This document shows, piece after piece, positions 12,107-23,900 of a DNA stretch of 64,000 nucleotides. Below the pieces are notes generated by a model. The model was not told the origin of the DNA and did not search any database. It was given only the letters and a program-made list of their open reading frames with translations. Source of the stretch: Erigeron canadensis (lineage: Eukaryota > Streptophyta > Magnoliopsida > Asterales > Asteraceae). Both the position numbers and the translations under genes were made by a program. How positions within the stretch are numbered: the stretch's first letter is position 1; each line of letters starts with the position of its first letter. The stretch spans positions 18,972,001 through 19,036,000 of the forward strand of contig NC_057764.1 in NCBI RefSeq assembly GCF_010389155.1, given 5' to 3'.

Positions 12107-15100
12107 TCAGAGAGTCCCTGGTGTGTTTGTTGGGCCTTGCGCTTCACCATCTAATGGGGTGTCTGGTTCTTCAGGAATACACGGGCGCCAAATGGTGTCC
12201 TTGCCAACATCCATCAGTGCGATTCCCTTTAAAGTCAAAGCGTGCCTGATCTGATCACCTAACTTAAAATCTTTACTCTTCCTGGCCGATGAGCGTTCCT
12301 CTATTCGTTTCAATATATCTTCTTCAGTTAATCCAGCCCTCTTTAATGCTTTCTCTTTTAACTGATTCAGAACCTGTGCCACGTAACAAAAACTATTTTT
12401 TCAATTTTTTAAAAACAAAAAAAAAAAGAACCTAGTTCAATATGCATACATTACTATATCAAAAGATTAAATTCTCCAACTACCTCAGTATATCTTAAAG
12501 AGGATAAAAGTCCTAACACATCCAAAACGACTTTTATTTCTTTCTCCAACTCAACAAGTGACTGAACGTAAGCCAGCTTTTGTGGCTTTTGAAGCTTCTT
12601 CTGCAAATCATTATAGAATAGTTAGAACTTATGCACAAGGTGTTGATAATTACCTTTCTAAAACAAAAGTAAATGTTTAAATTTATACACACGTCAGCAC
12701 CTGGAAATTTAAACCAATTTACTCAATCTTTTTAAACCAGACCGGACATCGAAACGTAAACGCAGGCAGTTCAAGGTTCAACTGGTTGGACCGTACCAGA
12801 AAAACCAAACCTTTATCTTTTTATACTTATAATAACATAAACCAAAGTTGGAAAAGCTACTAATTGAAATAATTAAAAGGACAACTTTTGTATCAGTCTT
12901 CTTCACCACGTTGCTTCCATTGTAATAAGGGTTATGTGTCTATTTGAGTTTGTTGAAAGCCCAAGATATATTTAATTTCATTAAGAGGCATAGATCCAAC
13001 TATAGAGATGTTATGAGAATGGTGTTTTCGAGACTATTTGTTCTTTCCGATGACATTACATTAAATAAATACATTTTAAATAGTTGCAAAATAAGCACCA
13101 CCTCTCTCTCGGGAGAGTTGGTCAGCATGTAGCCTCTCAACATTAGTTGCAAGTTCAGATTTTGTAGCCTACAAAGATTATAAACATTTTATGAAACAAT
13201 CAACCCAGGCCATTTACAAAAACCGTCTACTCCTCCGGTTCCTGGTAACAGCAGTTCAATAGCTGGTCCGGTCCGGTCCGGTTTTAAAAACAATAAGTTT
13301 ACTTATGAATGGGCCGGTTGGTATGTCTATTGTTTTTGGTCTATTACAAGTCAAATAGGTCAAACAGGTAGAAAGTTGCAAAGTGTATTTTTAATGCATA
13401 TAGAAAAACTATTTAAATAAAAAAAAAAAATCTAAGCATACTATGATAGTTATTTTGCAAAAAATAGGATAAAATGCATATTGGGTCAACTCAACCATAA
13501 ACCAGTTGACACATTACCCAACCAATCCATTTTACTAATTACTACTATAACTGAAATGAGATTGCAAGAAAGTTGAGCATTCTGACCTTGAGCATGGACA
13601 AATTTGTGTTCATCAGTCTTAGGGCCTCTATAAGAGCAGCGTTCAGTAGAGTAGGTGTGTGCAAATCATCGCACATCTTTTGTTCAAAGTGACATCTCAG
13701 CTTCTTAACGCCTTCTTGGGTAGCATCCGTAGCAATATATTTCCTGCCACTAGTTTGGAGCTCTTCTTTAAACTGTGTGATGGCATTCTCACAGTCTTCC
13801 AAGGTCTACTAAATAAAACAAGTCAACATAGTAAGGTAACTGGGTGATTATATATAAATTAATCATATATCGAAGAATCCCACCTGATATATATAAAAGA
13901 CAGACTCGGAGGAAATCTCGATTTGAGCAATTGAGTAATTGACAGGAGACCGATAATGTGTCCCCATCAAAAAATGCCTCAAGGCAAGCGGATGGTAAGC
14001 CTTGGTGACCTGGAAAAGTTTAGAAATTAGTACCACGTAAAATCTAAGTATAATATGAAATCAAGTTTACCTCGCGAATAGTGAAGAAGTTTCCAACTGA
14101 TTTAGACATTTTTTCATCATTAGCTGTGACGAATCCATTGTGCATCCAGTAATTGATGCTGCTATTTGGGCATGCGGCACAACTCTGGGCAATTTCATTT
14201 TCATGGTGAGGAAATATCAGATCCATCCCACCACCATGGATATCAAACTTTTCAGTTAAATAGGCTGCGCTCATAGCACTGCACTCGATGTGCCATCCTG
14301 GTCTTCCGGGACCCCAAGGACTGTCCCAACTAATCTCCCCTGGCTTAGCAGCCTGAGCAAGCATATATATAAAACGGACCACACGTTAAAAGCAAAGTAC
14401 ATTTTCATTAAGATACCATGTTCAACCCATTTATATGTAAATGGGTCAGATTGGGTTACCTTTGATATCAAATGGTTTAAGCTGACAAATAAACGGTTCA
14501 AATATTTCACACCAGCCACTTTAAGTGTGCTTTTGATGCATAAAAACCTCCTATACCCTTTTTTTCTTATAAACTTTAGCTAGTTAGTGCGATAATGAAG
14601 TTTTTTGATAATATTTTTAGACCGTCATATTTATAAAAGGCGAGCAATATTAATCGCAGGTACACTAATGCCAATTTGACCAGCACTAAACTTAACCATT
14701 TCGACATTCAAAGGTAAGTTCACAATTAAAAAGCACCTTCCACAAGGCAAAATCAGCTGGATTCCGCTTCCTTGAATCAACAGTAATCCGCTCACCAGCC
14801 CTATTGTCTTCAAGCTTTCTTCCTGATAGCCGCCCATAACTCGGAAAATTATCAACAGCAAAATACACATCCCCATCAAGAGCGTAAGCACAATCATTGC
14901 TAATTATCTGCAAAGCATATACAAGAAAAAAAATGTGAAAATCTGTATCTAATTGACAATAAATGAGCATGTGTCACGTATGATTCTCCCTGTAGTCAAG
15001 AATAGCATGCAAAATAGAATACCCTTTCAATCAAATCCCTTATTTGATCCATATGATCTGAAACACGGGGTTGCTCACTAGGTGGCAAGCACTGAAGATC

Positions 15101-16805
15101 CGCCATATCAACAAGAAACTCTTCGCAAAACCGCGCACTCAAAGATAATGGGTCCTCGCTAAGCTCATTGGCTTTTTTGATAATCTGCATGTGAATAAGT
15201 CAAAACGACTGTGCCGCGTTCGCGATGAGATGGGGAAAAACTCAATTGATAAGTCACTATGGACATGAAACATGTATATCAATTGATAAGTGAAGTTAGT
15301 CAATGATGGGACCAACAGAAATATACTGACAATGAACAGAATAAATCATAAATAGTAGTAATAAGCTGAGTAGACCTTGCTTTGAGAGATGGTATATGTA
15401 TATCTACTAGAATACAGCCTACTTTCGAGATGTAGAGCAACTCCTCTAACATGCTCATTTGATTGATTTTATTAAATAATCACATCTCACCTTGTCATCT
15501 ACATCTGTGAAATTTCGAACATACTTGACTTCATAGCCCAGGTGCTTCAAGTACCTTACAGGAATAAATCATGAGAAACAGGAATAAATCATGAGAAATC
15601 AACAATAATCCCAACACTGCTAGCATGACTAAAAACATTAACATCGAGCAATTTGTCATGTTGGAATAGTATATACAACAGATACTAAATTACAGAAAAG
15701 AGCTTAACGCAGTTCCAGCATGCACAAACCATTCCTTATAATAGACACAAAATAATAATGTTATTATTATTATGTCAATCGCAAACAAAAATTATAAATA
15801 TATATCTCATAAGATTACTTTCACAACTTTAGCAATTTACATCAAAATTGTAACCAATGCAGCAGGACATCATCAACATAAATATCTATACTATATTATA
15901 AAAAAAATAGCTATTTATTTATGAGAATGTTCTATGACTCTCTCTTCTCTCTCTCTCTAACCTCCCCCTCTCCCTAACGGTAACAAATTTCTAGATCTAA
16001 GATCTGAATTTGTGATCCGAAGAGTGGGATTGAGATTGAGAGTTTGAGATCGAGATTATCCCTATCCGGTTAAGGCTTCCACTCCGGTGGATCTAACCCT
16101 ATTTTTCACTTTTGGGCCGGAGGTCCCTTCCACTCCGGTGGATCTGGAAGCAGCCTCTCTACCTTTGAGTAGGGGTAAGGTCTATCTACATCTTACTTCC
16201 CCCATAGCCCGGCTTATGTCGGGATCACATAGCACCCCTTAAAATGTTTTTATCTACACTACCCACTTAATATTTATAATTAAATTACACTATCAATCAT
16301 TTATCTTTCAAAATATCTCGATTAACCCTTTACATCAATAACTTTCACCGCTCGACACCCCCTCCGCCACTAACAATTGCCCCCTCCATCGCCGTTATAA
16401 ATACTAAACCACAAAAAATCATAACAAATCAATAAACTTAAACACATTATTTTAAATATTTAGCAACATAACATATATAGATACAGATAAAGTGTATGTA
16501 AGTTGAAACTTGTTAGCAAATCAGTAAACTTAATCACATTACTTAAATTCAGTTTAATTCAATCAAATGAAGCAGTATAAGATATATATATATATATATA
16601 TATATAGAAGATAGAGTTTATGTATGTAAATATACCGAAAAAGGACATCAAAGGCAATGTAAGCACGAGCGTGACCAATATGAGAAAAGTCATAAGAAGT
16701 AACGCCACAGATATACATAGAGACATTTCCGGGAACAATTGGAGTGAATTTTTCCTTTTGTTTGGTCATTGTATTGTATATATATAACTCTTTTTCAGCA
16801 GCCAT
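12107..16805 (-). CDS. CysRS: Cysteinyl-tRNA synthetase, cytosolic type (9 exons)
   Basis: This enzyme charges tRNA-Cys with cysteine using ATP (class I aminoacyl-tRNA synthetase). Exons in coding order are 16636-16805, 15491-15554, 15023-15184, 14737-14907, 14071-14352, 13884-14009, 13587-13805, 12484-12600 and 12107-12373. All introns have GT-AG borders and the phases join into 525 residues plus stop, a normal length. Visible motifs are CGVTSYD (zinc ligand Cys33), SHIGHARA (HIGH signature, 41-48), WHIECSAM (zinc ligand Cys213), [14 protein letters not shown] (zinc ligands His238 and Glu242) and KMSKSVGN (270-277). The C-terminal part ends with a conserved [17 protein letters not shown] anticodon-side helix and GKDTIWRP. 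The N-terminus ([11 protein letters not shown]) has no transit-peptide character, so a cytosolic location is inferred. The start is the first ATG of the conserved frame. Intron 1 is over 1 kb and carries Helitron/SINE-like sequence. No break was found, so it looks functional. Confidence 0.97.
15885..16405 (+). mobile_element. Helitron remnant in CysRS intron 1
   Basis: The left end A|TCTATACTATATTATAAAA fits plant Helitron 5' termini, which start TC after a target A. The right part (16250-16405: TTAAATTACACTATCA, then a CGCCGTTATAA stretch) is similar to the 3' half of the Helitron ending at 18643. The terminal hairpin and CTAG are missing here, so it is truncated or diverged at the 3' end. 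A SINE-like sequence sits in its middle. Confidence 0.55.
16020..16240 (+). mobile_element. SINE-like sequence within the intronic Helitron
   Basis: The stretch GGAAGCAGCCTCTCTACC, then GGGGTAAGGTCTATCTACAT and a CCCCATAGCCCGGCTTATG, is like a dispersed short element common in asterid plants, where the family reads GGTAAGGTCTGCGTACA and ends in a CCC-rich hairpin. A 19-bp direct repeat CTTCCACTCCGGTGGATCT occurs at about 16077 and 16128. The assignment is from memory of the motif only. The borders are approximate. Confidence 0.4.
16581..16606. repeat. TA microsatellite in CysRS intron 1
   Basis: A perfect (TA)n run of about 25 bases is found 30 bases downstream of the exon 1 donor. It overlaps the tail of the exon 1 reading frame seen in raw translation but lies in the intron. 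Confidence 0.9.
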
Positions 16806-17311
16806 ATCGATTCAATTGAATTTGGGGAGAACAACCCTAATTTGTAGAATTGTAGTGAACGTAACAAGTTTTTAAGGGTTTATGTACTGTACTTTTTTAT
16901 AACACAATAAAGATGCAGAAAATTAAAATTGTATATTATGAGTTTAATGAGTAAAACATTTCAGGAGGTTATGTAAGATTCAATGTACATGTATATTTAT
17001 CAAATTTAAACATTTAATTTATAACATTTTTTAAAGTAGCGGTACCTAAGTTTAGGTAAAGTTATGAATCATTTTCCCATAATAATAATAATAATAATAA
17101 GGAAACAAGTTACAAGAGGTTTATATATAGGATACGAAAAAAATAACAGTTTTTATGTATACAATACACACAATATAAGATGATAATTCATAAATTTTAA
17201 AAAGAATAATAGGTGCTCTTATGTATCAAACATTAAATCTTTGTTTGATGAGAGATGATATTTTTACATTTTCAATATTAATATTAAATAGTCTCTCAAA
17301 AGGGTTATATA

Positions 17312-17762
17312 CATAGTTACCGACTCAGTATTTTTGACTTGACTCGAAATCTAGTTTTTCGACTTGTGAATCAAAACGTTATTCGAATCGTAATAGTCAA
17401 GATATTTGATACTAAATAATTTTATAATTATATATAAGTTTTTATTGTGGAAATATAATATTGTATTGATATATTATGTTAAAAATAGTAAACATTATTA
17501 AAATAAAAACAAATTTGAAAGCATATAAAAGAGTTATGTTTAATAAAAAATAAAAATAAACTAAAAATAAAAAAATTATTTGTGTGACTCATGACTCGAC
17601 TCGTGACTCGGAGTATGACTCGTACCGACTCGCAAAACAAAATATGAGTCATGCTACGAGTCTAGAGCAAAACGAGTCATCCACCAAGTCGCCTCGTCTT
17701 CATTTGATTTTGACTCGACTCGTACGAGTCGACTCGTAACTCGTACGAGTTTGACAACTATG
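17312..17762. mobile_element. hAT-type MITE, 451 bp, rich in GACTCG
   Basis: The termini CATAGTTACC and, on the complement, CATAGTTGTC form short inverted repeats. The flanking 8-bp direct repeat GTTATATA (17304-17311 and 17763-17770) is the size expected for hAT elements. Both ends are packed with GACTCG/CGAGTC words that also form internal palindromes, for example GACTCGTACGAGTC near 17728. There is no coding capacity. It lies 0.5 kb upstream of the CysRS start. Confidence 0.85.
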
Positions 17763-17806
17763 GTTATATAATAATAGTTGCACATTTACACTTAATTTAA
17801 CCATTA

Positions 17807-18106
17807 CGAGCATGGTACCCGCGCAATACGACGGCGGTATAGTGGTGTTGGTTACGCGTGGTGATGACATCGACAATTGGTGTCGAGTGGTGTAAGTTGA
17901 TGTTAAGATAATAGAAATATTTTATAACATAAGGACTTAGAATGTAAATTAGCAAGATAAGGGTATAGGGTGGGCATATTTGGTAATTTATAAAACCCTT
18001 CCATAGTGGGGTGTTTATTAAGGACAAGTTTAGTAATTTCGTATGTAACTGTTTTGTAACACTTTCCATTTTGAGGGGGTGAATAATTTTTAATAAGGAG
18101 TATAGA
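17807..18106 (-). mobile_element. Short Helitron (minus), 300 bp
   Basis: On the minus strand it begins TCTATACTCCTTATTAAAAA after an A and ends ATTGCGCGGGTACCATGCTCG followed by T. The hairpin-like GCGCGGG and final CT-x-G resemble Helitron ends, with the usual CTAG changed to CTCG. It is non-autonomous. The ORFs at 17797-18181 lie over this element and are not genes. Confidence 0.65.
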
Positions 18107-18125
18107 TATATGATTTATATGTGTA

Positions 18126-18402
18126 TCTATCAATATTACTATATAAAAATTATACACTTTTGTTGAAATAAAGAGTTGCAAAATGATTATTCTACTCTTA
18201 ATGAATGTAACTTATACCATGAGTTCTTTATATCTTAAAATATTTCCACCACCACCTTTACATGAGTACATTTACATCAACATACACCACTCGACAACAT
18301 CACCACCAAGGCACCAATAGACGCCACCATCAGCACTTCTCGACGACACCATCAAACCACCTTTGCGGCCACCACCAATGCATTGCGCGGGTAACATGCT
18401 AG
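18126..18402 (+). mobile_element. Short Helitron (plus), 277 bp
   Basis: It starts A|TCTATCAATATTACTATA and ends CATTGCGCGGGTAACATGCTAG|T. The 5' TC, the GC-rich terminal hairpin region and CTAG-T match Helitron ends. The interior has CACCACC-rich sequence typical of this plant group. It has no coding capacity and abuts the next element. Confidence 0.75.
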
Positions 18403-18643
18403 TACTATTTATAAAAAACACCTCCTTGTTGAAAATTACATTGGAAAATTGTTTAAAATATCCTTAATGATTAAATTACACTATCAGTTCTTTATATTTT
18501 AAAATATCTTCATTAACTATTCACATTGATAATTTTACCTCAATTATCTAGTTCACTCAACGCCACTTTTATTACCAACAGTCACCTCACCACCATACCG
18601 TCGCCGTTATAACCATTATCGCATTGCACGGGTAATATGCTAG
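18403..18643 (+). mobile_element. Short Helitron (plus), about 240 bp
   Basis: It ends GCATTGCACGGGTAATATGCTAG|T and begins with a diverged TACTATTTATAAAAAACACC directly after the CTAG of the previous element. Its 3' half is similar to 16270-16400 in CysRS intron 1. The head-to-tail arrangement suggests insertion next to an existing Helitron end, or a tandem composite. Confidence 0.65.
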
Positions 18644-18822
18644 TTCATATTAAATAAATTATCTTACCATGCATTTATATTATTTTGTAGATTTGCATGA
18701 GTTTCATAACTCATGAGTTACATTTCATTAGGAAAGAGATTTTATTTTATTTGTTCATGTTAATACCATATTACCCTTCTTATATATCATATCCTTAAAA
18801 TATCTACATTGCTTTTTATACA

Positions 18823-20051
18823 TCTATATAATTATTAAAACAGTAGAAAACCGAATGATTTTAAAGCTTTTAAAAATCAAACTTATTTTAAAAATATGCC
18901 ACGTAGGATTTATCCTATGTGGCATCTACATATTTTTTCCCACAATTTATATTTTTTAAAATGATCTATTATGGAAATCAATTGCAATTTATAAGTTTTT
19001 ACATGAAAGTATTATTGTGACTTAATTTTTTTAGTCATCGATTCATATATATTTTTTAAAAAAGAAACTTTGACTCTTCAGAAAAATAAGACCCTGGTTT
19101 CGTCGTGATTGTATTATTGTAATTGGGATTTATTGGCCATGTAAAAATCTGATAATTAATGTTTTGATGATTTAATTCTTAAAAGAGAAAATATAGTGTA
19201 TAGGAGGAGTCACTTTCCACCCCAACTCAAACAAAAAATTACTTTTAATACAAAATTTATTTATTTTTTATTGACTATTTTTTATTAATTTGTCTTACTC
19301 AAGGGCTTTTTATTGATCAAGGTAATACCCATATTTTTTCTCACAATTTATATTTATATTTAAATATTATTTAATTTATGTATTAAAATAAAATTTAATA
19401 ATTTCATTCAAACAAAAAAACAACGGATGGTTTAAAGATTTTTCAAAGATACGTGTTATATTAACTAATTATCATTATTTAAGTGTTTAACAACATATTG
19501 ATCCGTCAAAATAGAAAAAATCACGGTTTTTTTTTGTGCATCTATCTTGCATGCATATTCATCAAAATGATGCATCAAACAAAAAACGTGATTTTTTTAT
19601 TTTGACGGATTAATGTGTTGTTTTATAGACTTTTAATGCATCAAAATGTAGTTTTTAAATGTTCTCATTTTAATTTGGTTCTCATTTTAATATTTTTAAC
19701 TAGCTCACATCACGACGTAATTGAAGATTTGTGTTTTGAAAGACCCAAATTCACTCTTGCCAAAAAGTTTGAGAATGGAAACTAACTATTGATATATAAA
19801 AAAAAAAAAAATCAGCATAACAATGTTGTACATTGAATCAGAGAATTTTCATCAAATTACCTTTATTTTTACATTATATGGCATATTTCTGTAGTTCCTT
19901 TGTACATGACATTAAACATGAATGTGTTTACTACTAATTTACATATTAATTAACTTTGATACCATTTCCCTATAACATGTTTTACAAGTATCTACACACA
20001 ATATTCATCATCAATTTAAATAACCACACATCGTGCGGGTAAAATACCTAG
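18823..20051 (+). mobile_element. Helitron (plus), about 1.2 kb
   Basis: The left end A|TCTATATAATTATTAAAAC and the right end CATCGTGCGGGTAAAATACCTAG|T fit Helitron termini. The element holds the palindrome GCCACGTAGGAT...ATCCTATGTGGC near 18898-18923. It also holds a copy of another repeat at 19440-19700 that is similar to 36010-36250. No Rep/helicase is seen, so it is non-autonomous. Confidence 0.7.
19440..19700. repeat. Foldback repeat, copy 1 (TCAAAATGATGCAT family)
   Basis: It contains an inverted repeat with arms near 19506-19530 and 19585-19610 (CGTCAAAATAGAAAAAATCACG and its near-complement), joined by GCATGCATATTCATCAAAAT. The same core is found at 36105-36235 (TTATCATTATTTAAATGTTT and CATCAAAATGATGCAT). 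No TSD was resolved. It is probably a MITE family. Confidence 0.55.
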
Positions 20052-20304
20052 TTAGGTATATATCTTTAAATAAATGACCAACTAAACCACTTGGCGCTAC
20101 CAATACCGCAAATAGTCTCCGCCGGCATAACTAATAGTCATCGCATTTTATGGATAATTTTTAGTAAAAAGAATATAATTAAACTTTAAAACATTAAATG
20201 AAAATATTAATATTTACATTAAATACTAAGTTACAAACTTGAAAATATTAATGTTATATTTATTTCTATTTATTAATATGTGATTAAATACATTTTCATT
20301 TAAT

Positions 20305-20505
20305 GTCTATCAATCAATGTATATAATATTAAAGCCGATGAAACACATGTTTTTCTGTTTTACAAGTGGATTATTTAAGTTCATTGCCTTGGAGTGTCAC
20401 ATGTCACCGCCACCAGCATCAGTCACTATTGCCATTTGCCACCACCAATTATTGTCACCACATTATTGTCGCTATCATCATTGTCATCGCATCGTGCAAG
20501 TTCAT
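20305..20505 (+). mobile_element. Diverged Helitron-like fragment
   Basis: It starts TCTATCAATCAATGTATATA, contains AAAGCCGATGAAACACATG, and ends near GTCATCGCATCGTGCAAG. The ending resembles a worn Helitron 3' hairpin without a good CTAG. The 116-codon ORF that starts at 20317 overlaps it and is not considered a gene. A similar worn end (CATCGCATTTTATGGATAATTTTTAG) lies at about 20138-20164. Confidence 0.4.
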
Positions 20506-21084
20506 TTAACTACTTTATATTTCATCAAATTTTATTTGAGTTTTATTGTTGAAGTATATTTGGTTTGTACTAGAAAAATTAACACTATTGATATAGCATT
20601 TTTCTATTTCATATTTTATCTTAGAATTATAAATCTTAGGTACACAAATTACTATTTTGTATTGTAATATATATAAAGTTATATGTAGGTAATCTTATTA
20701 TATAAGGTTAAAAGAGATATTTCTACAACTTATAAAGTTATTTGTAAATGTGGTTTGAAAGATAAAATTGTTACATCATTACAAATTAATAAAAGAAAAG
20801 ATATGTTACTGCCTCATTCTTCTTATATACATAGTTGGATTTGTTAAATCTCTATTTAAAAAATAAACATTTATACTATCATTATAACTGTAGCAGTATT
20901 GAACCGTGGTACCGTTTCTCTCACATACTAAAATTCAACGTGTATATTTGATCAACTTTAGGAGTTCAGGAACAACTGGAAATTTTTTCTTTGGAAAATC
21001 ACATTACGGATCATTTCATTTATTACTAAAGCCTTAAAAGTAATAACTCATTTGGGGAAAGCATGGGTAATGCAGCAAGTGCAT

Positions 21085-21148
<64 letters not shown>

Positions 21149-22475
21149 AAAACATCACTTTCATTAAAAATTAATAAGATTTATTGTAAATTAGTGGGAA
21201 TCCAAAATATTATCTAGGTCCAACATAAATTTTTCCCCAAAGTAATTATATAACTTTTGTTGAGAATGTTTTTTAGTGGAACATTACGAAAGTATTACGA
21301 TAAGAATGAGCATTTGTATGTACATAAACTTCAATGTGTTTCTTGTTGTGCATGTTTTTGTTGCATGTTGCCACTTAGGATATTTTCATCCGGAAAGGGA
21401 ACACCGAACACATGAATTTGGTGGTTAATGCTTTCTTATTTCATATAACAAAGAAGACATGTATCCATACTAGCTATATATTTAATTTCTACAACATTAT
21501 AATGTTTGTATCTAGTCATTACACATAAAGATATCCGATTTTGAGTTTTCATACAAAAAATCTTGTGAAAAAAAGTTTTCTTTGTAGTAATAATGTGAGA
21601 TGAGTTGCAAGCGCCAAAATGTTGTTAAAGAATATGAATTATTTTTAACTTTTTAAGGGAAAAGCCATCTCCATCGCTTTCTAAACAAAACCACCAAACA
21701 TGTCATTTAGCTTAGATCTAGGTTTTTGTACTTAAAAGTTATGTACTCATGTATGTCCCTAGTGATTCAAAACACCAAAGTGTAATGAACATAGATAGTT
21801 ATAGTGGGAAATGAATACAACTTGAATTTGATCTTTACAAACTTGTAAGAAATATTTTCATAGATTCAGTAATATAAAAGCAATGTAAAGAACATGAATC
21901 TAGTAAAACAACAAAGTAAGTAAAATAAAAAGAAAAATCAACACATATTGTACTTTCAATGTAACTCTTTATTAAGAATGAATCTATGCGAAGAATTACA
22001 GCGTTGTTGCGGAACAAAACAACCTACACAAATTACAACCAACATGTTTTTACTTAAATGAATCGGTTAAAGTTGATCTTTTATAGACTAAGCAGTGTGT
22101 ATGAGTAATAAAAAGTTTGTGTTAAGCAAGGGTGGTTCCATGTTGATTAAAATAGGTCCACGGACCTACGTTATATCAGAATTTTTTTAGCAAGCATATA
22201 GAAATCTATAATTAGACACATGTTATCCATGAGTATGGACCTAGGTAAATCATAAAATAAGTCTTTTAAAACATTTGATGTATATAAAGTATAACTAGAT
22301 ACACGTAAATTTTCTTCCTAGATCCGTTAGTTATAAAATAAAACAATTACTTAGTGATATTCAATATTTTATATCATTTCCCACGTGACTTTAAGACCAA
22401 TTATTCGTTATTTTTATTTATATCCATCTTGTCTACCTTTTAAGTTGTTCAATAAATGCAAGTAATGTTTAGACC
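20506..22475. other. Gene-free AT-rich stretch with ATT microsatellite
   Basis: No supported gene was found. A perfect (ATT)n microsatellite of about 55-60 bp lies at 21087-21143. The region at 22130-22260 has a phrase (AGGTCCACGGACCTACG) of the kind found in dispersed repeats, but I cannot classify it. Confidence 0.6.
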
Positions 22476-22800
22476 TGATGATTGGCGTGTGAGCTGATCC
22501 AAGTAGGTGTTACTTTTAAATCTTTGCTAAGATTCAACATCAAAATTCTCTTTGCGATTAATCATACGGGATTACTAACCTTTTTCTACTAACTATTTGC
22601 AAAGTGGCAATTCGGCCACAAAACCTCCTTTCATTTGAATCGTTTTATTTTAACAAATTGCTTTATAAGTCCTTGTGATCGACCTCTGATTTACAGGTTT
22701 ACTAAACTGCATACGAATAGGTTCACTGCCTGTAAGTGTGTTGTAGTCAGTTTTCTAGTGATTCGTGTTTATAAATTTTATAACTAGATTTCACACATCA
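22476..22800 (+). repeat. Candidate 5' LTR end of the Gypsy element
   Basis: The LTR end is placed at 22800 because CACACATCA is followed within 6 bp by the primer-binding site. TGATG at 22476 is complementary to CATCA at the end and is a possible start. No second copy exists in the window to confirm this, and Athila LTRs are usually longer. Confidence 0.4.
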
Positions 22801-22806
22801 AGTTTT

Positions 22807-22824
22807 TGGCGCCGCTGCCGGGGA
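22807..22824 (+). other. Gypsy primer-binding site
   Basis: TGGCGCCGCTGCCGGGGA follows the LTR end. This sequence is characteristic of Athila/Tat-type Gypsy elements and marks the start of minus-strand DNA synthesis. Confidence 0.85.
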
Positions 22825-23058
22825 CTTACTTTAAGTGATTGTTTAATTTAGTGGTTCGATCCTTTCTTGCATTCATTTGTGAGGAAGTTAATTGCTTTAT
22901 TAGTTGCTTTTTTTTATTTTATTTCTCCTTATCCCAGTTGCGGTTAACGTTTTGTCTTGTGGTGATTGTGCAGGTTCTTTGTAGTTGATGAACACAAGAG
23001 CTTCTGGCAGACCTTTGGTTAGTCCCTTGTCAAACCGGGAAAAGTCAAACGTCGCTTA

Positions 23059-23298
23059 GTGCAAAACAACAACATGGAGCCCTCCACATCCAACAAAATA
23101 GAGTCAGAAACCGTAGATCGAGACCAACCGGACGTTGATTTGGATCAGTACTATTCGAAGAAATCTTCATCGTCTGACGGTCAACCAAATTCCAGAATTA
23201 CTGAAGCAAGTGGTTTGTTCAAAACAGGATTCACACCCCGACTAAGGCGGAAAACTCGGGATGCGCCGCATAGTACACGCGTCATGGATATTACATAG
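23059..23298 (+). pseudogene. Gypsy gag N-terminal fragment
   Basis: A 79-codon frame (MQNNNMEPSTSNK) lies where the N-terminus of gag is expected, 235 bp after the PBS. It is charged and low in hydrophobics, with no domain. It is cut off at the block that begins at about 23296. Assignment is by position only. Confidence 0.4.
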
Positions 23299-23790
23299 GA
23301 AGACTAAATGAATCCACAAATATAGGTAGTCTTATCATAGATTATCACAAACATTTAACATAAATCCAAACACAAATAAAGCATAATCCAACTCTCACGC
23401 AGGGGATCAAAGGTTATGCATAATGCCATACTAATACAAAGAGAACATAAGATGACATAGCAGCAACAAGAAATCCTAGAGTCGAAAATCTGCTATAAAG
23501 GCTCCATGCTACTCTCCTCAGCCACCTCTAACCTGTGCACCTGAAAGGATACTAAAAAGCGTCAACACAGTGGTTGGTGAGTTCGTAGTATTGTAGTCTA
23601 GGTTGTCAGGTTAACATGATGCATTTAATGTATACTCAATGTTTCCATAATCATAAGGTTGCCATAATCACAATGTTGGCATAATCACAATGTTGCCATG
23701 GACTTATCACGGTTAACATAATCATAAGGTTGCCATGGACTTATCAAGGTTGACAGCACTTACGGTACCAGGCTAAGGTTGACTATAAAG

Positions 23791-23900
23791 GGACTTACGG
23801 TTCAACAACCAGCCTTGCTAACAAAGGAAGGGACTTACGGTTCAACAACCAGCCGTGCTAACAAAGGAAGGGACTTACGGTTCAACAACCAGCCGTGCTC
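23791..23900 (+). repeat. 40-bp tandem repeat, 2.75 copies
   Basis: The unit starts GGACTTACGGTTCAACAACC. Copies begin at 23791, 23831 and 23871. Copies 1 and 2 differ by one base (CCTTGC/CCGTGC) and the third is partial. Confidence 0.92.

Noticed and set aside
12944..13132. 62-codon plus-strand ORF
   Set aside because: Lies in a CysRS intron with no recognisable domain.
13090..13168. Possible extra CysRS exon (minus: an AG followed by [18 protein letters not shown])
   Set aside because: Exons at 13587-13805 and 12484-12600 already join in phase at the usual family junction, and I know of no CysRS segment like this, so I left it as intron; cDNA would settle it.
17797..18181. Two overlapping minus-strand ORFs of 90-92 codons
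   Set aside because: They fall on the short Helitrons and have no conserved features.
20317..20667. 116-codon plus-strand ORF
   Set aside because: Composition is that of an AT-rich repeat with a His/Cys-rich CACCACC stretch; it overlaps a Helitron-like fragment.
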